Part shown: positions 46,958-56,979 of the stretch, in pieces
How the letters are laid out: every line of letters starts with the position of its first letter
Numbering within the stretch: position 1 is the first letter of the stretch
NCBI GenBank assembly: GCA_038496445.1
Contig: JALMLS010000328.1
Location: 1 to 64,000 of the forward strand
Direction: 5' to 3'
Source: Trichosphaerium sp. ATCC 40318
Taxonomy: Eukaryota; Discosea; Flabellinia; Trichosidae
Length of the DNA stretch: 64,000 nt
The notes under the pieces: model-generated
Databases searched by the model: none
What the model was told of the DNA's origin: nothing
What the model saw: only the letters and a program-made list of their open reading frames with translations
Program-made: the position numbers and the translations under genes

Positions 46958-49900
46958 TTACCAGTCGCTTATAGCCAGTAGTTGTTCTTCTTTAAATTCA
47001 TTATCGAAGTTATCCAGCATTTCTCCAACCCATTCTTTCAACTGTAGAAGACCGCATCCTGCCTGGTACGAAATCTCATTTTCTAAATCCTTACTCCTGG
47101 TGCCTGATCTAATAAATCTTGATCCTATTCCCAATAAATCTTTTAGCGCCTCCTTTGATTTGTCCAATCCTAACTTCTCCATTACCTTGTAGGTACTTTG
47201 GATCAGTTCTTTTAGCCTTGACGTTCTCGTGGTTTTATTTCCTCTTTTACTTCTTCGCAGGTTTGTATTATTTTCTTCTTCTCCATCGATTTCCATTCTT
47301 TGTGGTTTGTTACTTTCTTCCCTTATCTTATTAGCTATTGTTCTAGCATCTCGCATAGACTTGGTTCCATCCATCACAGGTCCAGGTATATATTCTCCAC
47401 TTCCATCTTCACTTGATTCTAATTCTGAAAGTCCTCTTTCTGCCGTCTCTGTATAAATATTTCTTAGGTCTACATTAATATCTTCAGTAGGCCTTAGGTA
47501 TGAATCAATGAAAGGTTTCATCCTCTCCACATGAACTACAGGGTTTAATTTGCTTCCTTTAGGTATGTCCAGCCGGTAGTTAACACTTCCAATCCTTTCT
47601 AATATCTCGTAAGGTCCTTTCCATTTCTGAGTCAACTTTTTCTTTTCTCCTTCTCTGACATAAGGTACGTATAACCAAACTTTTTGTCCCAGTTCATAAT
47701 CTATCTCTCTTCTTTTTTCATTATAATATTTAGCTTGTTTCCTTTTCTGTGCCATTATATTCTTCTTAGCTAATTCATGTACAGCTCTTAGTCTATGTGC
47801 AATTGTTTCAGCCCAGTCCGTCATATTATATTTATTTTCTAAAATGTTTTCTTGTCCTACCAGTTCATCTAATGGTAACCTAGGTCTTGTTCCAAATAAT
47901 AGCCTGTAGGGTTCATACTTGGTAGTGGAATGAACAGCTGTACGGTACGCGAAAAGAGAAGGGTTGATCCATACATCCCAGTTATCCTGATCTTCATTTA
48001 CAAAATGTCTTATCATTTCTATTAAGGTATGATTGAATCTCTCTGTCTGTCCATCGGTTTGAGCATGGTATGCTGATGTTTGTCGCTTGTCTATGTGTAG
48101 TAGATCATAGACTTGCTTCATAATTTCTCCAGTAAAGTTAGCTCCCTGATCTGTTAACACTTTCTTAGGAATTCCGTATCTGAAACACCATTGGTCCACA
48201 AATAGTTTGGCAATGGTCAAAGCCTCCTGATCCGGCATAGCAAAAGCTTCTACCCATTTAGTGAAGTTGTCATTTATCACTAAAAGGTAAGTGTTTCCTC
48301 TAGGTGTCCTGTTGAGTGGTCCAACGATATCCATAGTGACTAGTCCAAAAGGTACTCCAACATTAAAATTTTCTCCCATTAATCCTGCTTTTCTTAATCT
48401 CGGTGTTTTAGTTCTTTGGCATGATGGGCATGACTCACACCATTCCTTCGTTTCTGTAAACATTCCTGGCCAGTAAAATCTTTGTTTTATCCTGTGGTAC
48501 GTTTTTTCGAATCCTGAGTGTCCTGCTAAAGGTGCATCATGTCCTTGCCTGAATATTTCTCTTTTCACATTTATATTATTAGGGACATATACTTGGTAAC
48601 TTTCTTGTCCATTCGGTTGTACTGTACGTCTATATAATACTCCATCATCATTCAGTCGAAGTTCTCTTACTCTTGTATAGAATAAAGACTTTTTAAACTT
48701 ATCTGAGTTCTTTATGACCTGATTAATCTTTCCTGACGTTAAATATTCGATGTAAGTTGCTGTGGTTATATCTGCTTTTTGTTCTTTGTTCCAGTCCACA
48801 TATCCTTGGTTCGTTCCTTTAATTTTGTAGTCTTCCTTTCCTATCTTAATCAAATTGACCTGTTTTGTAGCAAATGGTGTCCTTGATAGAGCATCAGGTA
48901 CCACATGAAGCTTTCCTGGTTTGTATACTAGCTCAAAATCGAATTGTTGTATGGTGAGTATGATCCTCGCAATAACTGGTCTCACAGAGTTAATCTTTGT
49001 TAGGTATGTTAGCGGTTTATGATCTGTATATACCGTGAGTTTAAATTTTGAATAGGCCAAATAATTCTTAAAATATTCCAGTGCCAGTTTGATGCCCAGT
49101 AACTCTCTTTCGGTGGTATGATAACTCCTTTGTGTTTCTGAAAAAGCTTTTGAGAAGTATGCAATCGGTTGTTCCTTTCCTGACTCATCCTTTTGACTTA
49201 GCACAGCTCCACAAGCATAGTTAGATGCATCGACATGAAGTTCAAATCTTTCATTAAAGTTTGGATGCTTGAGGACTGGTGGAGTGGTAAATGCTGCCTT
49301 CAATGCCTTGTAAGCTTCTATTTGTGGTTGTTCCCATGTCCATTTAACTCCTTGTCTCCTTAGTTTCTGTAGAGGTTCTGTAATCCGAGCATAGTCCTGT
49401 ATAAACCTTCTATAGTGGTTGGTAACATTTAAAAATCTTTCTAACTCTTCTAATCCGTTAGGCTCTCTCATATTCCTGATTTCTTCGATTGTAGATGTCT
49501 TAGGTAGTACTCCTTGTTCTGATATCCTGTGGCCCAAGAATTGTACGCTGGTATTAAATATATTTGATTTACTTGCCTTTAGTTTTAGTCCTTTTTCTTT
49601 TACCCTGTCCAATACTAATTTTGTGTGTATGAGGTGTTCTGTAAAGCTCCTGGAGAATATAATAACATCATCGACATAACACATACACAGTTTCCAAAGA
49701 AGACCACTCATGGTAAGGTTCATCATCTTTTGAAAGGTGGCCATAGCATTTTTGAGTCCCATCGGCATTCTTACAAATTCAAAGTGTCCATCAATTGTTG
49801 AAAAAGCAGTTTTTTCTATGTCCCTTTCTTCATTCTCCACTTGAAAGTAACTACTTGTAAGGTCATAGGTAGAGAAGAACTTAGCGTATGCAGTAGCATC

Positions 49901-52549
49901 CAGCATCTCATTGATCCGTGGTATAGGGTGAACAGCCTTCTTAGTAATCTTATTTAGTTCCCTGAAGTCCAGACAAAATCTCCATTTTCCATCTTTCTTT
50001 TGTACTAATACCACTTGCGAGGCCCAAGGAGAGTTAGATTCTCGGATGATCCCTTGTTCCAGCAGCTTTTCTACTTCCTGTCTTATGAGCTTAGCTTTCA
50101 TAGGTGTCATATAACGGTAAGCCAAAGCTATAGGTCCTTTTCCTTCTTCAGTATTAATTGCATGTTTTAGTCCTGTAATAGTTGGTCCTGGTACGAGCTT
50201 CTCACTAAACTGGTCCTTGTATTCATGATGAAGAATAGCTACCATCATCTTCTGCTTGTCTGAAAGCTTCTTATCCGCTAACCTGAATAACCTGTAGATT
50301 TCCTTTATCTCTTCATCAGTCCTTTTCCTAGTAAACATTTTGTTAATTTCTTTTAGTGCTTCTTCCTTGTTGTCTTCCAGCGAATGTATAGTGTCCTCAG
50401 GGTCTTTGAGTTCAAAGGTACCCAGGTCATAACCTTTAGGTAATGTAATCCGTCTATTAGTCCCATTAAAAATCATCACTCTAACACTTCTCTTTATAGG
50501 TTTAACCAACTCATGAATAACATAGACTCCTTCAGCAATAAGTTGTTTATGTCCATCGACATATCCTGATATTCCATTATAAGCATGAGGTACTATAGCA
50601 TTAAACTCTGTTTGAGCATAAGGCGATAGCTTTATGTCATTTGAAGTAAAAACATGAAGGTTGTCGCTCTTGTATCTTCTGTTAATTGTATGTATAGGTA
50701 TAGGAAATCCTCCTTGAACAATAATCTGTTTCTTCGACATACTGATATCACATTTACTTTTGTTCATATAATCCATTCCCAATAGTACATCAAACTTGAA
50801 GTCCTTGATAACTAACATCCTTTGATAGATTGTGACACCACCAACTTTAACAGGAAGAACAATAGTGCCATATACCTTGATGATCTTGTTGTCCGCTGTG
50901 TATAAAGGTCTGGTATATTCTCTTTTAACTTCACTAATTTTCTTAAGATTTCTGACAACGTTTAGGTCCACCAAAGAAACAGAAGCACCAGTATCAAAGA
51001 CAGTCTCCAGTTTGTTGTTCCCTATCACACAAGATGCCTTGAGTATACTGTAACTTATCTCAGGTTTGTTAGGCGCCTGGTCTTCATTAATAAAGTTAAA
51101 TTCTTCACCACAAAAAGTAACAAAGTTTGAGTTTTTTCGATTATTTTTGTCTACTTGGTTAATGACAAGACATTCCCATGTGTTGGTGTCCGTAGGTCCT
51201 GAGCTATTGGTTAGTAAAGAAGAGGGCCTGTTTGGGTCCTGGGATGGGTCCTGTAGGTCCTGGTATTGGGTCCTGGTCTTACTCAAAGGAACAGAGTAGT
51301 TGAAAACAATTTTATTTAAGTCAATATCATTTTCATTGACTTGGTCCTGTTTTTGGTCCAGTACATTTAACTCTGGCGGAGGGTAAGAGTTGTTGTTGGT
51401 AGGCTTTGGTCCTGGGTCCTGTTGTTCCTGTTGGTCCGGGTGATAGTTCCTTGGAGGTGGGTAGGTGGGAGTAGGTTGGTATCCTCTAGCTTTTGGTCTT
51501 GGGTAATTTTTTCTTTTGTTGGTCCTATTGTTATATTGATTGTAGTATCTTCTACCTTGTCCTCTTCCTCGGTTCCTGTATCCTTTACCTTTACCTTTGT
51601 GTTGGTAAGGTTGAGAAGGCCTGTGCCAGCATTTGGCGGCAATGTGTCCTGGTTTATGGCAGTAGCCACAAATTTCTGTTCCCTCGATGTATCTTCTAAT
51701 GAAACCATTCTCAAGATTGAGGACACACCTGATATTGGTCTTGGGCTCATACCAATACTTGAAGTCACCGCTTTGAGAGTATATCGCGTTCTCTGGTCCA
51801 TAATTAAGCTGTTGGTGTCCTGCATATTGTCTGGGTCTCTTGTTAGGGTACCAATCATTTCTTTCTCCAGTTCGTTTTCGTGAATCAAAATCCTTCTGTT
51901 TGTAGTCCAGAGCATTAAGGAGAGCCGAGTCTACATCATCTATGTCTTCTAGGTTGCTGTTCTCGATGGCTATCTTCGCATAGTCGTAAGCAGTGTACTT
52001 CTGGAGCTCCTGGGCCGTCTTGCTCTGCGTGGCGAATCTGATAGCGCGATCCAAATATTTTGGTAATCCTTCCCGAAATTTCATCGCCAATTCGAAAGGT
52101 GTCTTCTCCAATATTTTGCCGTAGATAATGACCCTTTTGAGCCACGCTTTTACTTCTTCGTTCCTTGCCATCTCTGCTCGGTTAAAACTCTTGTTGAGGG
52201 TCCGTAGTCTTTCTGGAGTGAAGGTTTGGTCACAGAGATGTTTAACATACGCGGTGGGTGTGTTTTCAACGTCTTCGAGCTCATCAGCAGCCATGGAGGG
52301 TAGGTTGCTTTGAAGAAAGATTGTATACGCTGTCTCGCTTAGTTGTGCGTCTACAGCTATCCTCTTGACTTCGTTTAGGAAATAAGGAAGGTCTTTGAGC
52401 GAACCAGAAAATTTGAGTTGTTTCTTTGCGTATCCAATCTTCGCATCGCCAATACTCTTCTTTCCTTTCCACTTGCCAATCCAATCACCGTTTTGTTGTT
52501 TCTTAAGGTAAGGGATATATTTGTGATAGTCATGCTTTAATTCCGCCAT
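46958..52549 (-). CDS. Ty3/gypsy Gag-Pol polyprotein
   Basis: A single 1863-residue frame with no Gag/Pol frameshift. Approximate residues: Gag capsid-like 1-270; CCHC zinc knuckle CGYCHKPGHIAAKC (about 298), then a basic and Pro/Gln-rich spacer with QDP repeats; aspartic protease FDTGASVSLVD (about 520). Reverse transcriptase has YVDDVIIFSRS (about 960) and RNase H has LHVDASNYACGAV (about 1106) and TDHKPL. Integrase has the HHCC zinc module (AGHSGFEKTYHRIKQRFYW, CESCPSCQ) and the D,D,E core (MDIVGP, TDQGANFTG, QTERFNH; about 1410-1503), then a GPY/F-type module (QKWKGPYEILERIG). An extra C-terminal tail of about 150 acidic/basic residues lacks a recognised chromodomain. Catalytic residues are all present, so the element looks competent. 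Confidence 0.97.
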   Translation of the reverse strand: MAELKHDYHKYIPYLKKQQNGDWIGKWKGKKSIGDAKIGYAKKQLKFSGSLKDLPYFLNEVKRIAVDAQLSETAYTIFLQSNLPSMAADELEDVENTPTAYVKHLCDQTFTPERLRTLNKSFNRAEMARNEEVKAWLKRVIIYGKILEKTPFELAMKFREGLPKYLDRAIRFATQSKTAQELQKYTAYDYAKIAIENSNLEDIDDVDSALLNALDYKQKDFDSRKRTGERNDWYPNKRPRQYAGHQQLNYGPENAIYSQSGDFKYWYEPKTNIRCVLNLENGFIRRYIEGTEICGYCHKPGHIAAKCWHRPSQPYQHKGKGKGYRNRGRGQGRRYYNQYNNRTNKRKNYPRPKARGYQPTPTYPPPRNYHPDQQEQQDPGPKPTNNNSYPPPELNVLDQKQDQVNENDIDLNKIVFNYSVPLSKTRTQYQDLQDPSQDPNRPSSLLTNSSGPTDTNTWECLVINQVDKNNRKNSNFVTFCGEEFNFINEDQAPNKPEISYSILKASCVIGNNKLETVFDTGASVSLVDLNVVRNLKKISEVKREYTRPLYTADNKIIKVYGTIVLPVKVGGVTIYQRMLVIKDFKFDVLLGMDYMNKSKCDISMSKKQIIVQGGFPIPIHTINRRYKSDNLHVFTSNDIKLSPYAQTEFNAIVPHAYNGISGYVDGHKQLIAEGVYVIHELVKPIKRSVRVMIFNGTNRRITLPKGYDLGTFELKDPEDTIHSLEDNKEEALKEINKMFTRKRTDEEIKEIYRLFRLADKKLSDKQKMMVAILHHEYKDQFSEKLVPGPTITGLKHAINTEEGKGPIALAYRYMTPMKAKLIRQEVEKLLEQGIIRESNSPWASQVVLVQKKDGKWRFCLDFRELNKITKKAVHPIPRINEMLDATAYAKFFSTYDLTSSYFQVENEERDIEKTAFSTIDGHFEFVRMPMGLKNAMATFQKMMNLTMSGLLWKLCMCYVDDVIIFSRSFTEHLIHTKLVLDRVKEKGLKLKASKSNIFNTSVQFLGHRISEQGVLPKTSTIEEIRNMREPNGLEELERFLNVTNHYRRFIQDYARITEPLQKLRRQGVKWTWEQPQIEAYKALKAAFTTPPVLKHPNFNERFELHVDASNYACGAVLSQKDESGKEQPIAYFSKAFSETQRSYHTTERELLGIKLALEYFKNYLAYSKFKLTVYTDHKPLTYLTKINSVRPVIARIILTIQQFDFELVYKPGKLHVVPDALSRTPFATKQVNLIKIGKEDYKIKGTNQGYVDWNKEQKADITTATYIEYLTSGKINQVIKNSDKFKKSLFYTRVRELRLNDDGVLYRRTVQPNGQESYQVYVPNNINVKREIFRQGHDAPLAGHSGFEKTYHRIKQRFYWPGMFTETKEWCESCPSCQRTKTPRLRKAGLMGENFNVGVPFGLVTMDIVGPLNRTPRGNTYLLVINDNFTKWVEAFAMPDQEALTIAKLFVDQWCFRYGIPKKVLTDQGANFTGEIMKQVYDLLHIDKRQTSAYHAQTDGQTERFNHTLIEMIRHFVNEDQDNWDVWINPSLFAYRTAVHSTTKYEPYRLLFGTRPRLPLDELVGQENILENKYNMTDWAETIAHRLRAVHELAKKNIMAQKRKQAKYYNEKRREIDYELGQKVWLYVPYVREGEKKKLTQKWKGPYEILERIGSVNYRLDIPKGSKLNPVVHVERMKPFIDSYLRPTEDINVDLRNIYTETAERGLSELESSEDGSGEYIPGPVMDGTKSMRDARTIANKIREESNKPQRMEIDGEEENNTNLRRSKRGNKTTRTSRLKELIQSTYKVMEKLGLDKSKEALKDLLGIGSRFIRSGTRSKDLENEISYQAGCGLLQLKEWVGEMLDNFDNEFKEEQLLAISDW

Positions 52550-52658
52550 AGCGTCTGTTCTGCGTGTCTCCGTGTTTTTTCGTGTTTCTTCTCAGTTTTG
52601 AGAAAAATATTTTCGTTTTTGTAGTGTATAATTTCCTTTTTAGCGTGCCGGTTTAAAT

Positions 52659-52675
52659 CTCAGTCGTGTCGCCAA
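52659..52675 (-). other. Candidate primer-binding site
   Basis: Directly inside the 5' LTR, after one T, the element strand reads TGGCGACACGACTGAG. The leading TGG pairs with the tRNA CCA end. It does not match the tail of the tRNA-Trp in this window, so another tRNA is the primer. Confidence 0.55.
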
Positions 52676-52766
52676 TGTTAAAGGGTCGGTTAGGGATAAA
52701 GATAACAAATCGTCAAATTGTAAGTCCACGTGATTTATTTATTTAATTAGTTTGACCGCTGTTACA
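52676..52766 (-). repeat. 5' LTR (right side), 91 bp
   Basis: Identical partner of 46664..46754. In element orientation this is the promoter LTR. The 4 bp after it are TACG, the target duplication. Confidence 0.93.
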
Positions 52767-54126
52767 TACGTAGGCAATGGCGTACAGTTACACGGATCAG
52801 GCGCTTTTGAAATAATAATTGGCGATGTAGATGGCAAGTTGTTTAGTACGGTTTCTTCTACTATTAGGTTATAATGTTTCAACTAATAATGTACATAGCC
52901 GATTTCAGTGTTGAGTTTTGGTTCATTCTGCTTTCCAAACCGTCCCAAAATAGAGATATATTCTCTCTCTATGATAATAGGAATGGAATACGAGCATACA
53001 TCTCACCAGAAGGGAAGTTGTCAACAAGTTTTGATACAACCATGGTTGAACGTTCTTCTATTGATGTGACGCGAGATCTCCTTGACGGTACTTGGCATCA
53101 CATGGCTTTAACCTTCTCTGAGTATGTAGAGCGGTAATACCTATTCTTATATAGAACGTAGGATTGATTACACGATCACATTTTACATTGATGGAACTGT
53201 TGCCGGTGGTATTAATACAGCTCAATGTTGTATGTTGCACGGAAGAGAACCAATTGAAATTGGGGACAGGCTCAATATCGAGATTGATGAAGTGCGCTCA
53301 TCTCTTTTATTATTATGGGCTAATAATCTGTATAGATATCATACTATACTTCATCGCTTGTACGTGACGATATAACAAGTATCTTTGCAGCAGGTACTGA
53401 AGTTTGATTTGTGTTACAACACCTTGATTGTTACTGAAATGGTCTGTTAGGAAGGGACGGCAAATGTACGGAACAAGATCTTTCAACACCATCAACAACG
53501 TTGCCTTCTACGGGTTCGTTTAATATTTGTTGTCGATCCAGTACTGATAGAATCTTCCATAGCGACCATCAAAGTAACCACTCTTGAATCGCTTGGTGCA
53601 ACATGTTCAAACAATTCTTTTTGTGTGTTCTTTAATCAAAATGTTGAGTTGGCTGGAGAGTTAGACTTGCGTGGTATCACCATCCAAGTACAAGGTGACA
53701 CAATGAACAACAATGAATACTAATTAAGTATGGGTTAGGAAACATCTCATTTGATAGTGCTGTAATCACAGTTGATGAGAAGACGACGATAATTGTTGAA
53801 GGATGTACTTCATTTAGTAGTCTCACAGTCTCACTTGATTCTGTTGTTAATGGTTTTGAGTTGTTTAACTCTTATTCATTGTGTGATGAATCGTCAGTTT
53901 CAGATGTATTGGTCAAGCACGCTTCTGGTTGCTCATCACTAAAATCAGGTATGTATCATTCTACAATTGTTATGGGTATGTTTGTTTATTGTGTTTTCTA
54001 GAACTGTCTTCTACACGTGCTCTATTCTTTATTGGAGATATACTTCCTTGTAGTTCAGTATCTGTACAATTATGTAGTATGCAAATAGTTGTGATGCTAC
54101 TAATTTCATTTTTTGTACATCATTAG

Positions 54127-54806
54127 ACTTAGCTTAGTTACTATTTATTTGAAATATATCTGTGCATTAAAAGAATTGCGATATTTTATGAGTTCCACAA
54201 TTAGTTGACGAGTGTAAAAAGTGTCAATAATTTTACAAAACTACACAAAGTACAATCTAGATTATCGAGAAAAAAGTTTATCGATAATCCATTTTTCAGT
54301 CTGTCGTTGCTCATAACCTAAATAATTTCCATGCCTCATATTTGAGAAAGTAGATGCTATCAGGTAAATTAAATATTTGTTGCTTGTTACAATGTACTGA
54401 ATGCTCATAGTGATAAACAGGTAAAAAAAATGTCGATAATCTTTTTTGTGAGAAAACCCAGCTTGACCCCTGGCAAAGACTCGTTGATAATGCTCGTACA
54501 ATTAGTTCTTTCTAACCACAATTAGAAAACAATTATAACAAATGTCTTTTGCTATCAATGCTTCAACGTACTACAGTAATGCGTTATGTTGTAGGGCAAC
54601 GTAAAACAGAATTTCAAAACACTGCTTTTTGCCAACGCTTTCAGTTTTATGCTAGAGGCAATGGATGATTAACATAATGAGTCTTCTAGTTTCAAAAAAG
54701 AAAGTTTAACACATCACTTTGGTGAGACAGTAAAATACAAAGAAATACAAGGAGCCTGGGAAGTATGTTGTACTATGTTTATTTGAAACTCTTAGTATTT
54801 TTTTAA
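54127..54806. other. Convergent intergenic region
   Basis: No gene supported. It contains a hairpin built from GATTATCGA and TCGATAATC (about 54259-54289), with two further GATAAT echoes nearby (54434, 54484). Confidence 0.45.
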
Positions 54807-55277
54807 CTACTGCTCAATACGATGACGATAACAGCTACAAAATGTATCGTCTTCTATGTACTGTCTTTGGTAAGCTAAATGCATGAGCTGGCAGTCAGGC
54901 GTTGATCCAGACTGTGGTAGAGGAAATGTTACAATACAGCAAATGCAAAATGAATATATCTGCGTTGATCGAGGTGTTGTTGGATCAGAGGTACTGTTGG
55001 TGGTTGGAGGAAGTGTATTATTCATTGACGGGAGAAAGGTACCATTTATTGACGGAGGAAAATCACCATTTGTTGATTGTGGGAAGGTACCGTTTGTGGA
55101 AGGAGGCGATGTTGAAAGTGTTGTTCCATTTGCTTGTACTTTTACACTAGTTGTTGCTGTCTTAACGTACTCTTGAAACTTTCTCAATGACATGCGCTCG
55201 CGCACAGAGGCAACAGATAAAACCATTGCAGTCATTGTTAGCAGTAGAAAACCAAATATCACGTGTTTAAAAGTCAT
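54807..55277 (-). CDS. Small secreted or membrane-anchored protein with NxT/S-rich repeats
   Basis: 156 residues from the ATG at 55277. The N-terminal hydrophobic segment (HVIFGFLLLTMTAMVLSVAS) is a signal peptide or anchor. The centre is an imperfect repeat of about 8-9 residues (STNGTFPQ, STNGDFPP, SINGTFLP, SMNNTLPP), nearly every unit having an N-glycosylation sequon. The C-terminus is Cys-rich (SFCICCIV, DCQLM, FCSCYRH). Likely a glycosylated surface or secreted protein. No family recognised. The frame is open upstream to 55451, but I prefer the ATG that begins the hydrophobic segment. Confidence 0.55.
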   Translation of the reverse strand: MTFKHVIFGFLLLTMTAMVLSVASVRERMSLRKFQEYVKTATTSVKVQANGTTLSTSPPSTNGTFPQSTNGDFPPSINGTFLPSMNNTLPPTTNSTSDPTTPRSTQIYSFCICCIVTFPLPQSGSTPDCQLMHLAYQRQYIEDDTFCSCYRHRIEQ

Positions 55278-56979
55278 AGAATGTGTTAAAGGATAGAAGG
55301 GTTTCAATGTTGTATTTTGCTTTGCAGTGGACTTGTACAGACTTTGCGTATTACAGTAATAAATGTGACGTGATACAACATTTGCATGATGCATTTTTTG
55401 TAGCCCGAACGGTATCAATGATTCCAAGCACGGCGGTGATGTTTGTAACATTTTTCAAAGCTATTGCGTTATAGTGTCGGTTCGAGAAAAAAGAATCCCA
55501 AACTGTCACTTTTCGTACATCAGGAAAGCACTAGATTGATGGCTATAAGCTTGTAGTAAGCTCGTGCAGATTTTCAAATTATATGAAATGGGATTGTGAT
55601 TTATGACGTCCGTCCAAGTCATAAGTAACCTCAACTTTTTTTCTATTTTTTATCTCTTTTATCCGAGTTTGTCAGTTTTCACTGGTCTTGTGAATGAGGG
55701 ATTATCCCGTTAAAACCCCCAAATCTCTCCCACTACCTCATTCGCTTGTATATGCATCATAGATTAACTCTAAGACCATTTATTCATTCAACAAACAAGC
55801 ATTTTTTTATAGTGTACCTTTTTCAAGTAATGTCTTGGTTTCTTCACTAGAAATCACGTGATTAAAAACAAAATTGTTGGATGTTCTCGTGTAGTAATAC
55901 AGTTGTTGTTTAACACGTAATGTGAGTTTAGGGTTGGTTCGTTACACACTCGCTAGTTATATTATGACTACTGTTGTACACTTGGTAGTGTACGTAAAGG
56001 TTGACATCACTGATAGAACACATTTTTAGATCAGAGCATACCATGTATGGTTAAGCACTTTGTCCTCTGCTAGTGTCACTTATACACCACTACGCCAACA
56101 GCGTATTAACACTCACTGCTGAAGCTAAGTTGTTTGCTTCTATCTCACCTTCGTACAAACCTGCCTTTATGCGAATTACAAGGCTAACCAAGCTGAGAAT
56201 GTTTTTGGACCAGGCCGAACTACGAGTGTGATACAAAAATACGCGAAATACGGCAATTCTCTGGGTTTTTTAATGATCATTTGTGATACAAAAAAATAAA
56301 CACTCGAGGTTTTTACTAAATTGTTGTTTTACGTGCTATTACCGTAACTGTTGTCTTGGAACCTGAGTTTATTTTAGTATACTAAACAACTATACTTATT
56401 CTCGTGCATACCACTATAGCCAACGATATGCAGGATTCCAATATACTTCATGGCTGTACACGTGTTTTACTACTAGTACACCGTTACAGTTGACTCGTAA
56501 AAATCAACAACAAAGCCTATTAACAAGATGGCGAGCAGTAGTCGTCCCACTTCCCAAGAATGGATAACCCAACCAATTTTTTTCAATTTTATTTTAACAA
56601 TATTGTTTCTATATATAGACTTTGTGTATCTCCTACAGTCAACTACAAACGCCAAAAAGTATGGCAACATCATAAACGTCATCACGCGCTTAAATTAGTG
56701 CAGCGGAAAAACCAGCGGAGCCTGTAAAGGAGCGCTTAACATGCAACACTCAATAAACATCATTGAATGTTCTTTTTCTAATGGTTTAAAGGATGGAGAG
56801 TATAAGGAGGGGTTAAATAATGTAAGCCTTTACATCCATTATTATTATGAAAAAGGTAAACTTGTTGGTGAATTCAAGCAGTGGTATCAACGGTAGACTT
56901 CAAATGCACAAATTTTACTAACAACAAAAAAAACAAACTAAAGTTGAACCGGTCTTGTGGAACCCAATACTTTTATTTG
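55278..56979. other. 1.7-kb region with little recognisable content
   Basis: A+T-rich, several CACGTG motifs. The only candidate is a minus-strand frame from the ATG at 56682 to 56473 (MTFMMLPYFLAFVVDC, and one strong helix VGRLLLAILLIGFVVDFY), about 69 residues; I would not trust it without transcript data. Confidence 0.4.

Larger units (their letters stand above)
46664..52766 (-). mobile_element. Complete Ty3/gypsy LTR retrotransposon (6.1 kb)
   Basis: Bounded by two identical 91-bp direct repeats starting TG and ending CA, flanked by a 4-bp target duplication TACG (46660-46663 and 52767-52770). It contains one uninterrupted 1863-codon Gag-Pol frame on the minus strand, a candidate primer-binding site and a purine-rich tract. 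Domain order protease, reverse transcriptase, RNase H, integrase places it in Ty3/gypsy (Metaviridae). Identical LTRs plus an intact frame indicate a very recent insertion. Confidence 0.96.
46263..54126 (+). pseudogene. Secreted/GPI-type LamG (concanavalin-like) surface protein, split by a retrotransposon
   Basis: Exon 1 opens with a signal peptide (MAFGGSFFYLVILLGIIQQC). Exon 2 starts at 46657 after ACGTTTAG, and seven bases later the Ty3/gypsy element begins. Coding resumes after the right LTR at YVGNGVQLHGSGAFEII. A LamG/pentraxin-type jelly roll follows: SVEFWFILLSKPSQ, IFSLYDNRNGIRAYIS, LLDGTWHHMALTFSE, ITFYIDGTVAGGI and EPIEIGDRLNIEIDEV. A Ser/Thr linker and a beta-rich region with Cys come next, then a hydrophobic C-terminal tail (QIVVMLLISFFVHH, stop 54124-54126) as in GPI-anchored proteins. 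Without the insert the frame joins cleanly (GGA TAC GTA GGC). In this haplotype the gene should be inactive unless the element is removed from the transcript. Confidence 0.75.

Noticed and set aside
51422-51883. Plus-strand frame of 153 codons inside the Gag region
   Set aside because: It is antisense to a strong coding frame and owes its length to the GGTCCTG repeats.
46663-52773. Idea that the whole retrotransposon could be spliced out as an intron (GT at the left edge, CGTAG at the right)
   Set aside because: The possible GTGTTA donor and CGTAG acceptor would shift the LamG frame, so it would not rescue the gene.
54262-54501. Minus-strand 79-codon frame
   Set aside because: Non-ATG start, overlaps the GATAATC hairpins, no family features.
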